Shown here: positions 28,481 through 35,991 of the stretch, piece by piece
Layout: every line of letters begins with the position of its first letter
How positions within the stretch are numbered: the first letter of the stretch is position 1
Source of the DNA: Paenibacillus psychroresistens
GTDB lineage: Bacteria; Bacillota; Bacilli; Paenibacillales; NBRC-103111
Length of the DNA: 64,000 nucleotides
Assembly (NCBI RefSeq): GCF_009728935.1
Contig: NZ_CP034235.1
Span: forward strand, 466,501-530,500
Direction of reading: 5' to 3'
The notes under the pieces: generated by a model
Databases searched by the model: none
Told to the model about the DNA's origin: nothing
What the model saw: only the letters and a program-made list of their open reading frames with translations
Translations under genes and position numbers: made by a program

Positions 28481-29230
28481 ATGAAGTATTTAGCTATCCT
28501 ACTAATATTTGTTGCAATTTTATCAGCCTGTCAATCAAATAAACCAGCAGCAAGTGACGAAATAACTACGAGCCAACAACCAACAGCTAGCATACCTTCA
28601 ACCCCAGCTACACTTGCTAATGAAATACAGGCAGGATTTAAAGAAATCGCACCTGCCAGAGTAATTGCTCAATCAACGCTGCCTACAACATACAAGGAAC
28701 TTGCCAATCATCCTATTGGCCAGAAAGGGCAGATTGTCTTTTATGAGAATACGGGAGATATGGTACGCTACGCTTATAAGGCGGGTAAGGCATTCTATCC
28801 AATTGGCGATATTGGAGAAGGACATTATTATGCGGACATTTCTATTCTGGAAACCAGGATTTTCGGTAAATCGCTTGTACGGATAAAGGGAGTTTGCGGT
28901 GCCAATTGCATGATGACCGATTATTTGCAGATTGATAGTAGTGGTGTAAGTTCTCTAATGTTCTTCGGTGGTGATGCGGCTCATATCGACTTGGATCAAG
29001 ATGGTGGCCTTGAGATCCTATCTAGATTAAGTGGTACTATTCCAACCATTAAAATCGTGAAAATGCTAGGGCAACAATTAATGGAGACGAATGTAAATGA
29101 AGTTTTAAATACCGAAAAGGGCGTTCTATATGACAATGAGAAAAAACTCTTTACGCTTGGAGTAGATGACCAAATACGGGGCTATCGTCTAGATCCGAGC
29201 GGGATGTTCGTGCTAGAGCCAACCCCGTAG
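28481..29230 (+). CDS. Lipoprotein of unknown function
   Basis: 249 aa. Clear lipoprotein signal ending FVAILSA-C17, then a Thr/Pro/Ala linker. The mature domain (about 45-249) is a beta-rich fold I do not recognise; it contains a D-x-D-x-D-G-like DLDQDGGLEIL segment (residue ~167) that may bind calcium, as in FG-GAP or VCBS-type repeats. Ribosome site ATGGAGGTTATGTA stands before the ATG. No operon partner. Confidence 0.8.
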   Translation: MKYLAILLIFVAILSACQSNKPAASDEITTSQQPTASIPSTPATLANEIQAGFKEIAPARVIAQSTLPTTYKELANHPIGQKGQIVFYENTGDMVRYAYKAGKAFYPIGDIGEGHYYADISILETRIFGKSLVRIKGVCGANCMMTDYLQIDSSGVSSLMFFGGDAAHIDLDQDGGLEILSRLSGTIPTIKIVKMLGQQLMETNVNEVLNTEKGVLYDNEKKLFTLGVDDQIRGYRLDPSGMFVLEPTP

Positions 29231-29335
29231 AGCACTGTTTGCCCAGTTATACCCACTTAAAATAGGAGCTCACCCCGAATACTGTATCAGCAGCATCAAA
29301 TGGTTGCTAAAAAGGTTCGAAGGAGAGTGGTTGTT

Positions 29336-29992
29336 TTGAAGAAAGTAAAATTACTATTTATCACATGCCTGACTATTGCATTACTTAGTTTTGGTGTGGT
29401 CGCTTTTGCTAATGGTGGGACAAGTACCGACTCGGTTAACATATCGCATAAAATTGTAACCGGTAAATTCATCGCCTTAGAGGAAGAGAATACGAAGGTT
29501 AAGGTGAGTTTAGAAGCTGGAACGGAGCTTTATCCGCTGGATAAAACGATCTTAGTGCTTCGTGATAAAGAGAAAGCAGTATTAGCGAACCTGAAGGTTG
29601 GGGACAAGCTAGAATTTGCTTTTAATTCGAGTAACAAGGTTGCTTTCATTAAAGCTTACTCAGAAGCTTTCTTAAAAGCAGAAGCTGCAGCTTTATTAGC
29701 TACACCAGCACCAACTTTAGCACCAACGGCTACAGTTAAACCAACACCGAGCCCAACAGACGCACCAAAAGTAGTTAAACCAATCCATAAAGTGAAAGCT
29801 GTAGATCCAGCAATTGCCGCACTGAAAGACGATAAAGATAAAAAAGATTGTGATGGCAAGTTTGATGGTAAGAATGACGGTAAAGATAATAAAAACAGTA
29901 AGAATCATGCCAATAAAGAGAATGATCATCGCCAGGATAAAGATAATAAACACCATGGCCGTGATATACATGAGATGAAGAAGAACGGTTAA
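29336..29992 (+). CDS. Exported protein with proline/threonine linker and charged tail
   Basis: 218 aa from TTG 29336, chosen because AAGGAGAG lies 8 nt upstream and a signal peptide (LLFITCLTIALLSFGVVAFA) follows at once. A small beta domain (about 30-105: VTGKFIALEEENTKVKVSL, VGDKLEFAF) resembles OB-like DUF5666 domains. It is followed by a Thr/Pro/Ala linker and a 55-residue tail almost wholly of Lys, Asp, Asn, His and Gly. The tail could bind metal or polyanion; this is inference. Confidence 0.75.
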   Translation: MKKVKLLFITCLTIALLSFGVVAFANGGTSTDSVNISHKIVTGKFIALEEENTKVKVSLEAGTELYPLDKTILVLRDKEKAVLANLKVGDKLEFAFNSSNKVAFIKAYSEAFLKAEAAALLATPAPTLAPTATVKPTPSPTDAPKVVKPIHKVKAVDPAIAALKDDKDKKDCDGKFDGKNDGKDNKNSKNHANKENDHRQDKDNKHHGRDIHEMKKNG

Positions 29993-30113
29993 TTGTAAAG
30001 TCCAATCCATTTCCTTCTGACCTGTATCCCTTTGCCTCAGGGAACTGAGCCGATGGGATTATAGGGAGTAGCCGGTGTACCTAATTCATTAATTTAATAA
30101 AAGTAAGCCGCTG

Positions 30114-30147
30114 AAAAACCACAATTAATTAGAGATTGTGGTTTTTT
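30114..30147. terminator. Terminator between convergent genes
   Basis: 12-bp stem AAAAACCACAAT/ATTGTGGTTTTT with a 9-nt loop and T-run. It lies between the plus-strand exported-protein gene and the minus-strand radical SAM gene and can act on both strands. Confidence 0.9.
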
Positions 30148-30199
30148 GGTTTACAAGCATTAGCGGTTTGTTGCCTCTCTAACGGACTAAAGTTTATAA

Positions 30200-31150
30200 T
30201 TAGAATAAAAAAGCAAGCTGCACTGGCGGATCAGCTTCGGGTTGGAGGTTAACTGCAGGCTGCTTTACTTGAATAGGCTCTTTAGATTGAACATTATATT
30301 GCTCCAAAAGGGCATGAATTTGCTGCTGAATGGGCTTGCGATAATCGGGAGCTGCATGAGCGGAGTGCAGGTATAGATCAGCATATCGCCGAACTAAGTG
30401 CGGATAATGCTCTTGGAGTGTCTGGAAAAACCAAACCTTAACGGCTCTTGTGCTAAGTCTTAAGTAGGAAGGCATGACAAATTTAGTTTGGTGGATGGAA
30501 GCTTGCTGGATTAGTGCTGTAAGATCCTCTATCCCGTCTGTCAGATAAGGCAAAATTGGTGCCATAAATATACCGGCAGGAATACCAGCTTCATTCAGCT
30601 TTTGGACCGTTTCTAGTCGTTTCATCGGGAATGGCGTTGAGGGCTCGGTATTCCTCCAAACCTTTCGATCCAAGGTAGTCAAACTAATATTAACGGAGAC
30701 TATTGGGATTTCCTTAAGCAAATCCAAATCACGAAGGATAAGTGGTGAACGAGTAGTGATCGTAGTAGGAAGCTGATACTTAGCAAGCACTTCAAGGCAT
30801 TGACGAGTTATTTTCATTTTTCCTTCAATGGGCTGATAAGGATCTGTAGCTGTACCAATCGCTATTCGTCCAATTGCAGCTTTATGCTTCCCAGCGCGGG
30901 TCATGCGCTTTAGTTGCTGCTCTAAAGCTTCAGCTGCATTGGATTTGAGGAGGATATGATTCTGAAAGCTATCATCGGCTTCAAGCCCAAGAAAGCTATG
31001 TGTCGAGCGGGCATAACAGAAGCTGCAGCCATGCTGGCAGCCGCGGTATGGATTGATCGATTTTTCAAAAGGCATTAAGGTAGCCTTCACATCATTCAAT
31101 AAAGTTTTGCACGTTATGGGTTCATATTGGATGCGAGAGATGATATTCAC
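30200..31150 (-). CDS. SPL-type (Rv2578c-like) radical SAM protein
   Basis: 316-aa radical SAM enzyme. The [4Fe-4S] cluster motif is C38-x3-C42-x2-C45 in RGCQHGCSFCYARSTH, the form seen in spore-photoproduct-lyase-related proteins. MPFEKSINPYRG before it is typical. The rest is a TIM-barrel core (IGTATDPYQPIEG, TTITTRSPLILRDLDLL, VNISLTTLD). The exact reaction is unknown; relatives repair UV-damaged DNA or act on nucleic acids. GTG start with AGGCG directly before it. A LexA-like box lies 14 bp upstream of the start. Confidence 0.9.
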   Translation of the reverse strand: MNIISRIQYEPITCKTLLNDVKATLMPFEKSINPYRGCQHGCSFCYARSTHSFLGLEADDSFQNHILLKSNAAEALEQQLKRMTRAGKHKAAIGRIAIGTATDPYQPIEGKMKITRQCLEVLAKYQLPTTITTRSPLILRDLDLLKEIPIVSVNISLTTLDRKVWRNTEPSTPFPMKRLETVQKLNEAGIPAGIFMAPILPYLTDGIEDLTALIQQASIHQTKFVMPSYLRLSTRAVKVWFFQTLQEHYPHLVRRYADLYLHSAHAAPDYRKPIQQQIHALLEQYNVQSKEPIQVKQPAVNLQPEADPPVQLAFLF

Positions 31151-31163
31151 CGCCTATTTATAT

Positions 31164-31177
31164 AGAACGTACGTTCG
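31164..31177 (-). promoter_or_regulatory. LexA (SOS)-type box in the radical SAM promoter
   Basis: On the minus strand it reads CGAACGTACGTTCT, matching 13 of 14 positions of the Bacillus SOS box CGAACRNRYGTTYC. It lies just upstream of an AT-rich TATATAAAT -10-like element (31156-31164) of the radical SAM gene, where a repressor would block transcription. LexA binding is inference. Confidence 0.65.
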
Positions 31178-31262
31178 ATTTAACAGTACCAAAATAGTCC
31201 ACTAATGGCAAATGGTAAATAGAAGATATAGCACATATTTTTAGGATCGGGGTGGAGTGAAT

Positions 31263-32507
31263 ATGAACGAAGAGCTGCAAGAATGCGAGAAATTAATCCA
31301 ATCGTACATTGTGCGGAATTCAGAAGAGGACGGATTTGTAGCTTATGAAAATGTACAAGCTGCCTTAACAGGAGTAAGCATAGTTCTAGGCAAGGCGCAG
31401 GATAATATTCAGAATCAAGATTATGTTCAAGCGGTGAAGCTTTGTTTGACTGTCTTGCATGCGATGATTCTACTATTGGAATCTGCCGATGATTCAGCAG
31501 GGTATGTAGGTGATGCGATCACAGATGCTTTGGAATTGATTGGTACGATAGCTCAAGCGGAAGTCTCCTTAAACAGTATGCAAAATGCTAGTTTGTTCGA
31601 GCTGTTAACGGATGAGTCCACAAACGTAATTTACGATGGTTGGTCGGAATGGAGCTTAACCTTGCTGAAGGTTTGTGTTAGTCTCACGGACACATTGGAT
31701 AAGAGAGTGGTTTTAGAGGGGTATTTTCAGAAGCTGCTAGAGCAGAATCAAGATAACACGTGGGTAGCGGATCGATTAAACGAGCAAATCAAGAATCTGC
31801 TGTATCAATTGATATTGAAGCATGAAGGAGAAGGGCAAGCGGCTGAGTTTAATAGCAGTAATTTAACCATTGCCAGCTTTCGCGAGCGAGCAATTAAGGC
31901 TGAAATGGATAAAGGAAATTATAAGCAAGCGGAACAACTGGCACTAGAGGGAGAAGAACAAGATCATGAATGGAATACGCTGGTCTTTAAATGGAAGCAG
32001 CTGCGGTATGAAGCGTATAAGCGGTCGAACCAGTTAGAACAGCAGCAGAAATTAGCCGTAGAGTTCGTGTTGAATAACCACTTTAACTACTATGCAGAAT
32101 TGAAACTAACCTATGCTTCGGCAGATTGGTCAGAGATGTATCCCCATCTAATTCAAACCTTAGAACAGCAGCAAAACACATTCCAAAAGGTATACACACA
32201 AATTCTAGTTGAGGAAAAAGAGTGGGCTAAGCTGCTGGAGTATGTTAAACAATCTCCATCTCGAGTTGAGCTGTTCTATACCTACTTAATAAAAACATTT
32301 CCTGGTGAAGTCTTTGATTTATTTAAGCAGCATATTGAACAGATGGCATCACAAGCAAGCTCACGCAAGGATTATAAAGCGGTTTGCAAGGTGATTCGAC
32401 TATTCAAAAAAGCAGGCAAAGACGCACCCGTGCAAGAAATTGTTCGTAAGCTGCTTGAGCTATATCCGAAAAAGCTGGCATTTCAAGATGAGTTGTCACA
32501 AATATAA
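31263..32507 (+). CDS. Helical-repeat protein, like the C-terminal part of SWIM zinc-finger proteins
   Basis: 414 aa, nearly all alpha-helical with TPR-like amphipathic pairs (GNYKQAEQLALEGEEQ, KLAVEFVLNNHFNYYAEL) and the ending IRLFKKAGKDAPVQEIVRKL then LYPKKLAFQDEL. This resembles the helical C-terminal half of bacterial SWIM zinc-finger proteins, but no SWIM CxC-xn-CxH motif is present. Start ATG 31263 has GGTGGAG upstream. It diverges from the radical SAM gene. Function unknown, probably a protein-interaction scaffold. Confidence 0.75.
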   Translation: MNEELQECEKLIQSYIVRNSEEDGFVAYENVQAALTGVSIVLGKAQDNIQNQDYVQAVKLCLTVLHAMILLLESADDSAGYVGDAITDALELIGTIAQAEVSLNSMQNASLFELLTDESTNVIYDGWSEWSLTLLKVCVSLTDTLDKRVVLEGYFQKLLEQNQDNTWVADRLNEQIKNLLYQLILKHEGEGQAAEFNSSNLTIASFRERAIKAEMDKGNYKQAEQLALEGEEQDHEWNTLVFKWKQLRYEAYKRSNQLEQQQKLAVEFVLNNHFNYYAELKLTYASADWSEMYPHLIQTLEQQQNTFQKVYTQILVEEKEWAKLLEYVKQSPSRVELFYTYLIKTFPGEVFDLFKQHIEQMASQASSRKDYKAVCKVIRLFKKAGKDAPVQEIVRKLLELYPKKLAFQDELSQI

Positions 32508-32524
32508 CGTAGTAATCAATAATT

Positions 32525-32566
32525 AAGCGATTCTTGCAGATAAGCTACTGCGAGGGTCGCTTTTTT
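32525..32566 (+). terminator. Terminator after the helical-repeat gene
   Basis: Stem AAGCGA/TCGCTT with an inner TGCAG/CTGC pairing, followed by TTTT. Confidence 0.75.
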
Positions 32567-32653
32567 GCTGTTTATTTCTCGAGTGCATTTCCTTTTGGGT
32601 GTTATCCCTTTCCCTCAGCATACGTGGCTGACTGACTTGTAAATCTCATGCCA

Positions 32654-32841
32654 CCTGCAAATATACAGTTAAATTCAGTAATTAACATAAATTTAAGGGT
32701 TTTGCCTGCAATTATACAGTTTGCCTTCTCCTAAAAGCTTGAAATGGGCTATTATTGGGCCTTTTCATAAACTCTAACTGGATATTTGCAGGCAGAATGC
32801 TCATTATTTGCTTTTTTATCCAATGAAACTGGATTTTCGCA
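32654..32841. repeat. Four copies of a 17-bp intergenic motif in mixed orientation
   Basis: Consensus CCTGCAAATATMCAGTT. Plus-strand copies are at 32654-32670 and 32705-32721; a minus-strand copy is at 32776-32792 and a weaker minus-strand copy at 32827-32841. The inward-facing second and third copies form a dyad that could pair across about 54 nt. With the 12-bp array after it, this fills the 570-bp gap before yhbD; I see no gene here. Confidence 0.75.
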
Positions 32842-32876
32842 TTTTCATTCTCATCTACCTGGGGGATTACGGACTA

Positions 32877-32956
32877 GTTACTTCAAAAGTTACAGCAATA
32901 GTTACACCTATAGCTACATCAACAGTTACATCAAAAATTAATACATCAATAGTTAC
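32877..32956. repeat. 12-bp degenerate tandem array upstream of yhbD
   Basis: GTTAC or a one-base variant recurs at 32877, 32889, 32901, 32913 and 32925 in exact 12-bp steps, with consensus GTTACATCAAMA. A 3-bp insertion (ATT) follows, then two more degenerate units at 32940 and 32952. The array ends 73 bp before the perfect dyad at 33029. The core GTTAC also occurs in that dyad. Confidence 0.8.
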
Positions 32957-33025
32957 TGAGGCAAGGGGATACAGCCCAAATGGAAGTGGAGACCCTTATT
33001 ATTCTACAATAGTTTCACTCGTATC

Positions 33026-33056
33026 TTTACATCGTAACAATGTTATGTTACGATGT
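33026..33056 (+). promoter_or_regulatory. yhbD promoter overlapped by a perfect 11-bp dyad
   Basis: Dyad ACATCGTAACA (33029-33039), 6-nt loop, TGTTACGATGT (33046-33056). A promoter fits inside it: -35 TTTACA (33026-33031), 17-bp spacer, -10 TACGAT (33049-33054). The dyad therefore covers both hexamers, the expected site for repression by a MerR-like protein such as the YhbD product encoded next. The predicted leader is only about 20 nt. Confidence 0.7.
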
Positions 33057-33079
33057 GAGCAACAAAGGAGGCAGACAAT

Positions 33080-33709
33080 TTGGAAGAAGATCTAATTTCG
33101 AAAAAAGAACTTTTAGAGCTCACGGGTATCTCTTACGGACAGTTATACCGTTGGAAGCGTAAAAACCTGCTGCCAGAAGAGTGGTTTATTCATAAATCAG
33201 CCTTTACAGGCCAAGAAACTTTTTTTCCTAAGCAGCAAATATTAGCGAGAATCGATAAAATCATGCACATGAAGGACGGCTTGTCGCTAGATGAGCTGGC
33301 GAATATGTTCTCAACTGTCCCTTCAGACCTCGCAATTACCAAAAAAGAGCTTATTGAACGAAACATTGTTTCGACAAATACTGTGGATTATGCTGAGCAT
33401 CATGTAGGTAATCCGACGCTTTATTCCTTTGAACAAACCTTATATCTGTATTTACTGGAGCATTGCTTACAAACCGGTGAGATGAACCTCGATGAAGGGA
33501 AATATTTGTTGCAGACTCTTTTAGAGCATTATGCGAAATTTGATGGGAAGAATTGTGATCTGATTTTTATTCGCAAAATGGGGATTTCAGCGTTCTTACT
33601 TGTTTCATTGGGGAGCGAGATCTATTTTGAGAGTGGTGTAAAGATTATTCTGCGGGTTAATGTAGCTAGAAGTATTGAAGAATTGAAGCTGACCTTAACG
33701 GCCAGGTAG
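33080..33709 (+). CDS. yhbD: YhbD-type regulator with MerR-like HTH (DUF4004)
   Basis: 209 aa. An N-terminal MerR-like winged HTH (SKKELLELTGISYGQLYRWK) is followed by a DUF4004 region. Same gene order (yhbD-bacE-bacF) as the Bacillus subtilis yhbDEF operon. TTG start with AAAGGAGG 8 nt upstream. Probably a transcription factor that controls its own operon through the dyad at 33029-33056; no target has been shown. Stop is 13 nt before the first bactofilin gene. Confidence 0.85.
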   Translation: MEEDLISKKELLELTGISYGQLYRWKRKNLLPEEWFIHKSAFTGQETFFPKQQILARIDKIMHMKDGLSLDELANMFSTVPSDLAITKKELIERNIVSTNTVDYAEHHVGNPTLYSFEQTLYLYLLEHCLQTGEMNLDEGKYLLQTLLEHYAKFDGKNCDLIFIRKMGISAFLLVSLGSEIYFESGVKIILRVNVARSIEELKLTLTAR

Positions 33710-33722
33710 AGGAGTGTAATCC

Positions 33723-34352
33723 ATGGATAAAGATCGCGTACGTAATCTAATCATAACGGGTATGGGGAGTACAAATGGTGGAAGTGTCTACTTAGCCAAA
33801 ATTGATGGTAATGGAACGGTCACGGGAGATTTGGAATGTGCTGTTTTCACTGTTAATGGTAGAGCCCATATGCACGGGAGTGTTAAAGCAAACTCGGCTG
33901 AAATAAATGGAACGATTACTATTGAAGGCGACCTAATCGCGGAGAGTATTAAATTAACTGGAAGAGCGATTGTAAAAGGGAAATGTGAAGCTGAGAAGTT
34001 TAAGGTCAATGGTCGATTTGAGATGGATGCACTAAATGCAGGGAACATTCAAGTTACATTACACGGAGGTAGCAGCGTCGTTGCAGAGATTGGCGGGGAG
34101 TGGATTGAAATTCGCAAGCCACGGGGCATCGCCGTAACCAAGTTGTTGAATGCACTTTCGATCCCACCTTTCGACAAGCTGAAGGCTCAAACCATCGAGG
34201 GCGATGATATTTATCTGGAATATACAATGGCTGAGGTTGTAAGGGGCTCCAACGTAAGCATTGGGCCGGGCTGTGAAATTGAGCTTGTAGAATATAAAAC
34301 GAAACTAGATCTGCATAAGGACTCTAAAGTATCGAGATCCACACAAATATAA
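33723..34352 (+). CDS. bacE: Bactofilin-type polymer-forming protein, first paralogue
   Basis: 209-aa bactofilin: short repeated beta strands forming a right-handed helix (ITIEGDLIAESIKLTGRAIV, KGKCEAEKFKVNGRF), the type that polymerises into filaments without nucleotide. In B. subtilis the two homologues BacE and BacF are needed for flagellar assembly. GAGGAGTGTAATCC lies upstream. It shares about half its layout with the next gene, including a C-terminal EGDDIYLEYTMAEVVRGSNV block matching EGDEIYLEHTKAKIVRGKNV. Operon with yhbD. Confidence 0.88.
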   Translation: MDKDRVRNLIITGMGSTNGGSVYLAKIDGNGTVTGDLECAVFTVNGRAHMHGSVKANSAEINGTITIEGDLIAESIKLTGRAIVKGKCEAEKFKVNGRFEMDALNAGNIQVTLHGGSSVVAEIGGEWIEIRKPRGIAVTKLLNALSIPPFDKLKAQTIEGDDIYLEYTMAEVVRGSNVSIGPGCEIELVEYKTKLDLHKDSKVSRSTQI

Positions 34353-34379
34353 TAGGTTGTAAGAATGGAGGCATTGATA

Positions 34380-35120
34380 ATGGCAAATTTGATAAAAGGT
34401 AAGCCCGTTATAGGGAACTTAAAATCAACCGGTGAAACCTCCTCAATTGGCGGTAAATATAACAAGGTCAACATGATTGGTGAAGGAAAAATCGACGGCG
34501 ATGTAGATTGTATCCAACTGAAGTGCATAGGAACGTTGGATATGGAAGGTCATTTGAAAGCAGGGGAGATCAGAATTGTTGGAACCTGCTCCATATCTGG
34601 GGATATCCAAGCGGACGCCATTAGGATTACAGGGTCTGTAGTTGCTAGCGGGAATGCCAACTTCAAAAAACTTCAATGTTCAGGCTCAATAGAAGCTCGC
34701 GGGAATCTGCACAGTGAACATATTGACTTAAATGGCCATCTAATTACAAAAGGCGACTGCGAAGTGGAAGTGTTCAAGGGGCGAGGAATCTTCACAATTG
34801 GCGGTATGTTGAATGTGGGGGAGCTGGACATTAAGCTTTATCATAATTGCGAGGCAAAAGAAATTGGTGCAGAGCAAATCAACATTCGTCGAGCAAGCTT
34901 GATCAATCATTTGAACTTCTTTTTTAAGCCGTCTTCAAGTGCAACATTAACGGCTTCAATAATAGAAGGTGATGAAATCTATCTCGAGCATACGAAAGCC
35001 AAGATTGTCCGTGGCAAGAATGTTACTATTGGGCCTGGATGCGACATAGGACTCGTCGAGTATGAAGAGCAATTTATCAAAGTTAAAGACAGTCTCGTTA
35101 AAGAGAATCATAAAATATGA
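34380..35120 (+). CDS. bacF: Bactofilin-type polymer-forming protein, second paralogue
   Basis: 246-aa bactofilin paralogue with the same beta-helix strands (GEIRIVGTCSISGDIQADAI, ITGSVVASGNANFKKLQCSG) and the shared EGDEIYLEHTKAKIVRGKNV block. Start ATG 34380 is chosen because GGAGG lies 8 nt upstream; an ATG at 34365 lies before that ribosome site. It begins 27 nt after the first bactofilin gene. The two products probably co-assemble at the membrane. Confidence 0.88.
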   Translation: MANLIKGKPVIGNLKSTGETSSIGGKYNKVNMIGEGKIDGDVDCIQLKCIGTLDMEGHLKAGEIRIVGTCSISGDIQADAIRITGSVVASGNANFKKLQCSGSIEARGNLHSEHIDLNGHLITKGDCEVEVFKGRGIFTIGGMLNVGELDIKLYHNCEAKEIGAEQINIRRASLINHLNFFFKPSSSATLTASIIEGDEIYLEHTKAKIVRGKNVTIGPGCDIGLVEYEEQFIKVKDSLVKENHKI

Positions 35121-35128
35121 ATAGTGAC

Positions 35129-35157
35129 AAAAAGGATGTCTCTGTGATGTCCTTTTT
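35129..35157 (+). terminator. First terminator after bacF
   Basis: 8-bp stem AAAAAGGA/TCCTTTTT, followed by CTATT. Confidence 0.65.
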
Positions 35158-35181
35158 CTATTAGTATGACCTATTGCAAAG

Positions 35182-35203
35182 GACACCGAGACGGTGTCTT
35201 TTT
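35182..35203 (+). terminator. Second terminator after bacF
   Basis: 6-bp stem GACACC/GGTGTC with 5-nt loop and TTTTT. Tandem with the one at 35129. Confidence 0.8.
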
Positions 35204-35317
35204 GCTTTCTACCAGCACTGTCCCCCAAGGAGTCTTTCAAAAAAGATCGTCAGTTATGAAATGAAATGTTATCTTAGGGTCTATGAGAACACATAACCTT
35301 CTCAAGAAGGAGAACCT

Positions 35318-35512
35318 ATGAACCTTAATTTCCTAAAAAACCTCTAATTGCCTATACGGATTAAATTTATTGTTCTGTTTTTCATTTTAATCACCGTTCC
35401 GTTTGCTGTAAGCGGTTTTGTGACGTACAACAAATACACCCGCAACGTTGAAGATAATGCTCAGACAACAGCACGAAGACGGTTTGAAATTCATTGGGTT
35501 CGACGCTTTTGA
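35318..35512 (+). pseudogene. Remnant of a YesM-type histidine kinase N-terminus
   Basis: AAGGAG and ATG 35318 open a frame that hits an in-frame TAA at codon 10, then reads on in the same frame for 54 codons: LPIRIKFIVLFFILITVPFA, a TM1 segment, then SGFVTYNKYTRNVEDNAQ. This is the start of a sensor kinase of the YesM kind. Nothing of the sensor, HAMP or kinase domains remains. It explains most of the 475-bp gap between bacF and the next gene. Confidence 0.7.
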
Positions 35513-35547
35513 ATATAAGTGAGTTTATTCTCATCTGCAGTAACTAA

Positions 35548-35570
35548 AAATACCGCCTAATGCGGTATTT
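35548..35570. terminator. Terminator for the small minus-strand gene
   Basis: 9-bp perfect stem AAATACCGC/GCGGTATTT with 5-nt loop. It lies 26 bp after the stop of the 35596 gene. Confidence 0.8.
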
Positions 35571-35595
35571 ATTTGCTGTATGGACTAGCAGAATA

Positions 35596-35838
35596 TTAGC
35601 TTAATTGCATCATATAATCGGACGAATTTTCTTCTAATGAATCTGTGAAGACTCGATCGGACAGGAAGTCCTCAATGGCAAGCACCGCTTCATGGATATC
35701 CATGTTGAGAACCGAGACAGAATAATATAGGATGTGATCATAGAGGGTTTCAAATCTGCTTAATTCCGTTGTGATATCCTCCAATGATAGTAAGTAGGTC
35801 ATGTGTTGTCGAACCAGCTTGTCCGTTGTTTTTAGCAT
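35596..35838 (-). CDS. Small hypothetical protein
   Basis: 80-aa predicted helical, acidic protein (MLKTTDKLVRQHMTYLLS start). Start at 35838 is chosen because GGAGG lies 5 nt upstream; a start at 35850 precedes that site. It diverges from eutA across 153 bp. I do not recognise a domain. Confidence 0.65.
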   Translation of the reverse strand: MLKTTDKLVRQHMTYLLSLEDITTELSRFETLYDHILYYSVSVLNMDIHEAVLAIEDFLSDRVFTDSLEENSSDYMMQLS

Positions 35839-35948
35839 AGTTGCCTCCATTAATAATTAGTGATAATAACAGATTATAATGGCATTTCAATGAGAAATTT
35901 GTTGGTTTATGCTGGCGAATTAACAAAGTTTTCAACAAAACACTTCGA

Positions 35949-35962
35949 CACATGTACAGGTG
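35949..35962. promoter_or_regulatory. 14-bp near-palindrome upstream of eutA
   Basis: CACATGTACAGGTG, a dyad around TGTACA with one mismatched pair, 29 bp before the eutA ATG. It has the form of an operator, but no regulator gene is adjacent. Confidence 0.35.
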
Positions 35963-35991
35963 ACTTTTTTGTGAGATAGGAGGTGCTTTTA

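Noticed and set aside
29717..30010. Hydrophobic minus-strand frame under the charged-tail gene
   Set aside because: Complement of Lys/Asp/Asn codons gives Leu/Ile/Phe by default; there is a clear start and signal peptide on the plus strand.
32877..32956. CRISPR-like spaced repeats
   Set aside because: 12-bp unit with no unique spacers of 30-40 bp and no cas genes in the window.
32808..33095. 95-codon open frame spanning the 12-bp repeat array (VTSKVTAIVTPI...)
   Set aside because: It follows the 12-bp period by chance because 12 is a multiple of 3. It has no ribosome site, overlaps the yhbD promoter dyad and start, and matches no protein pattern.
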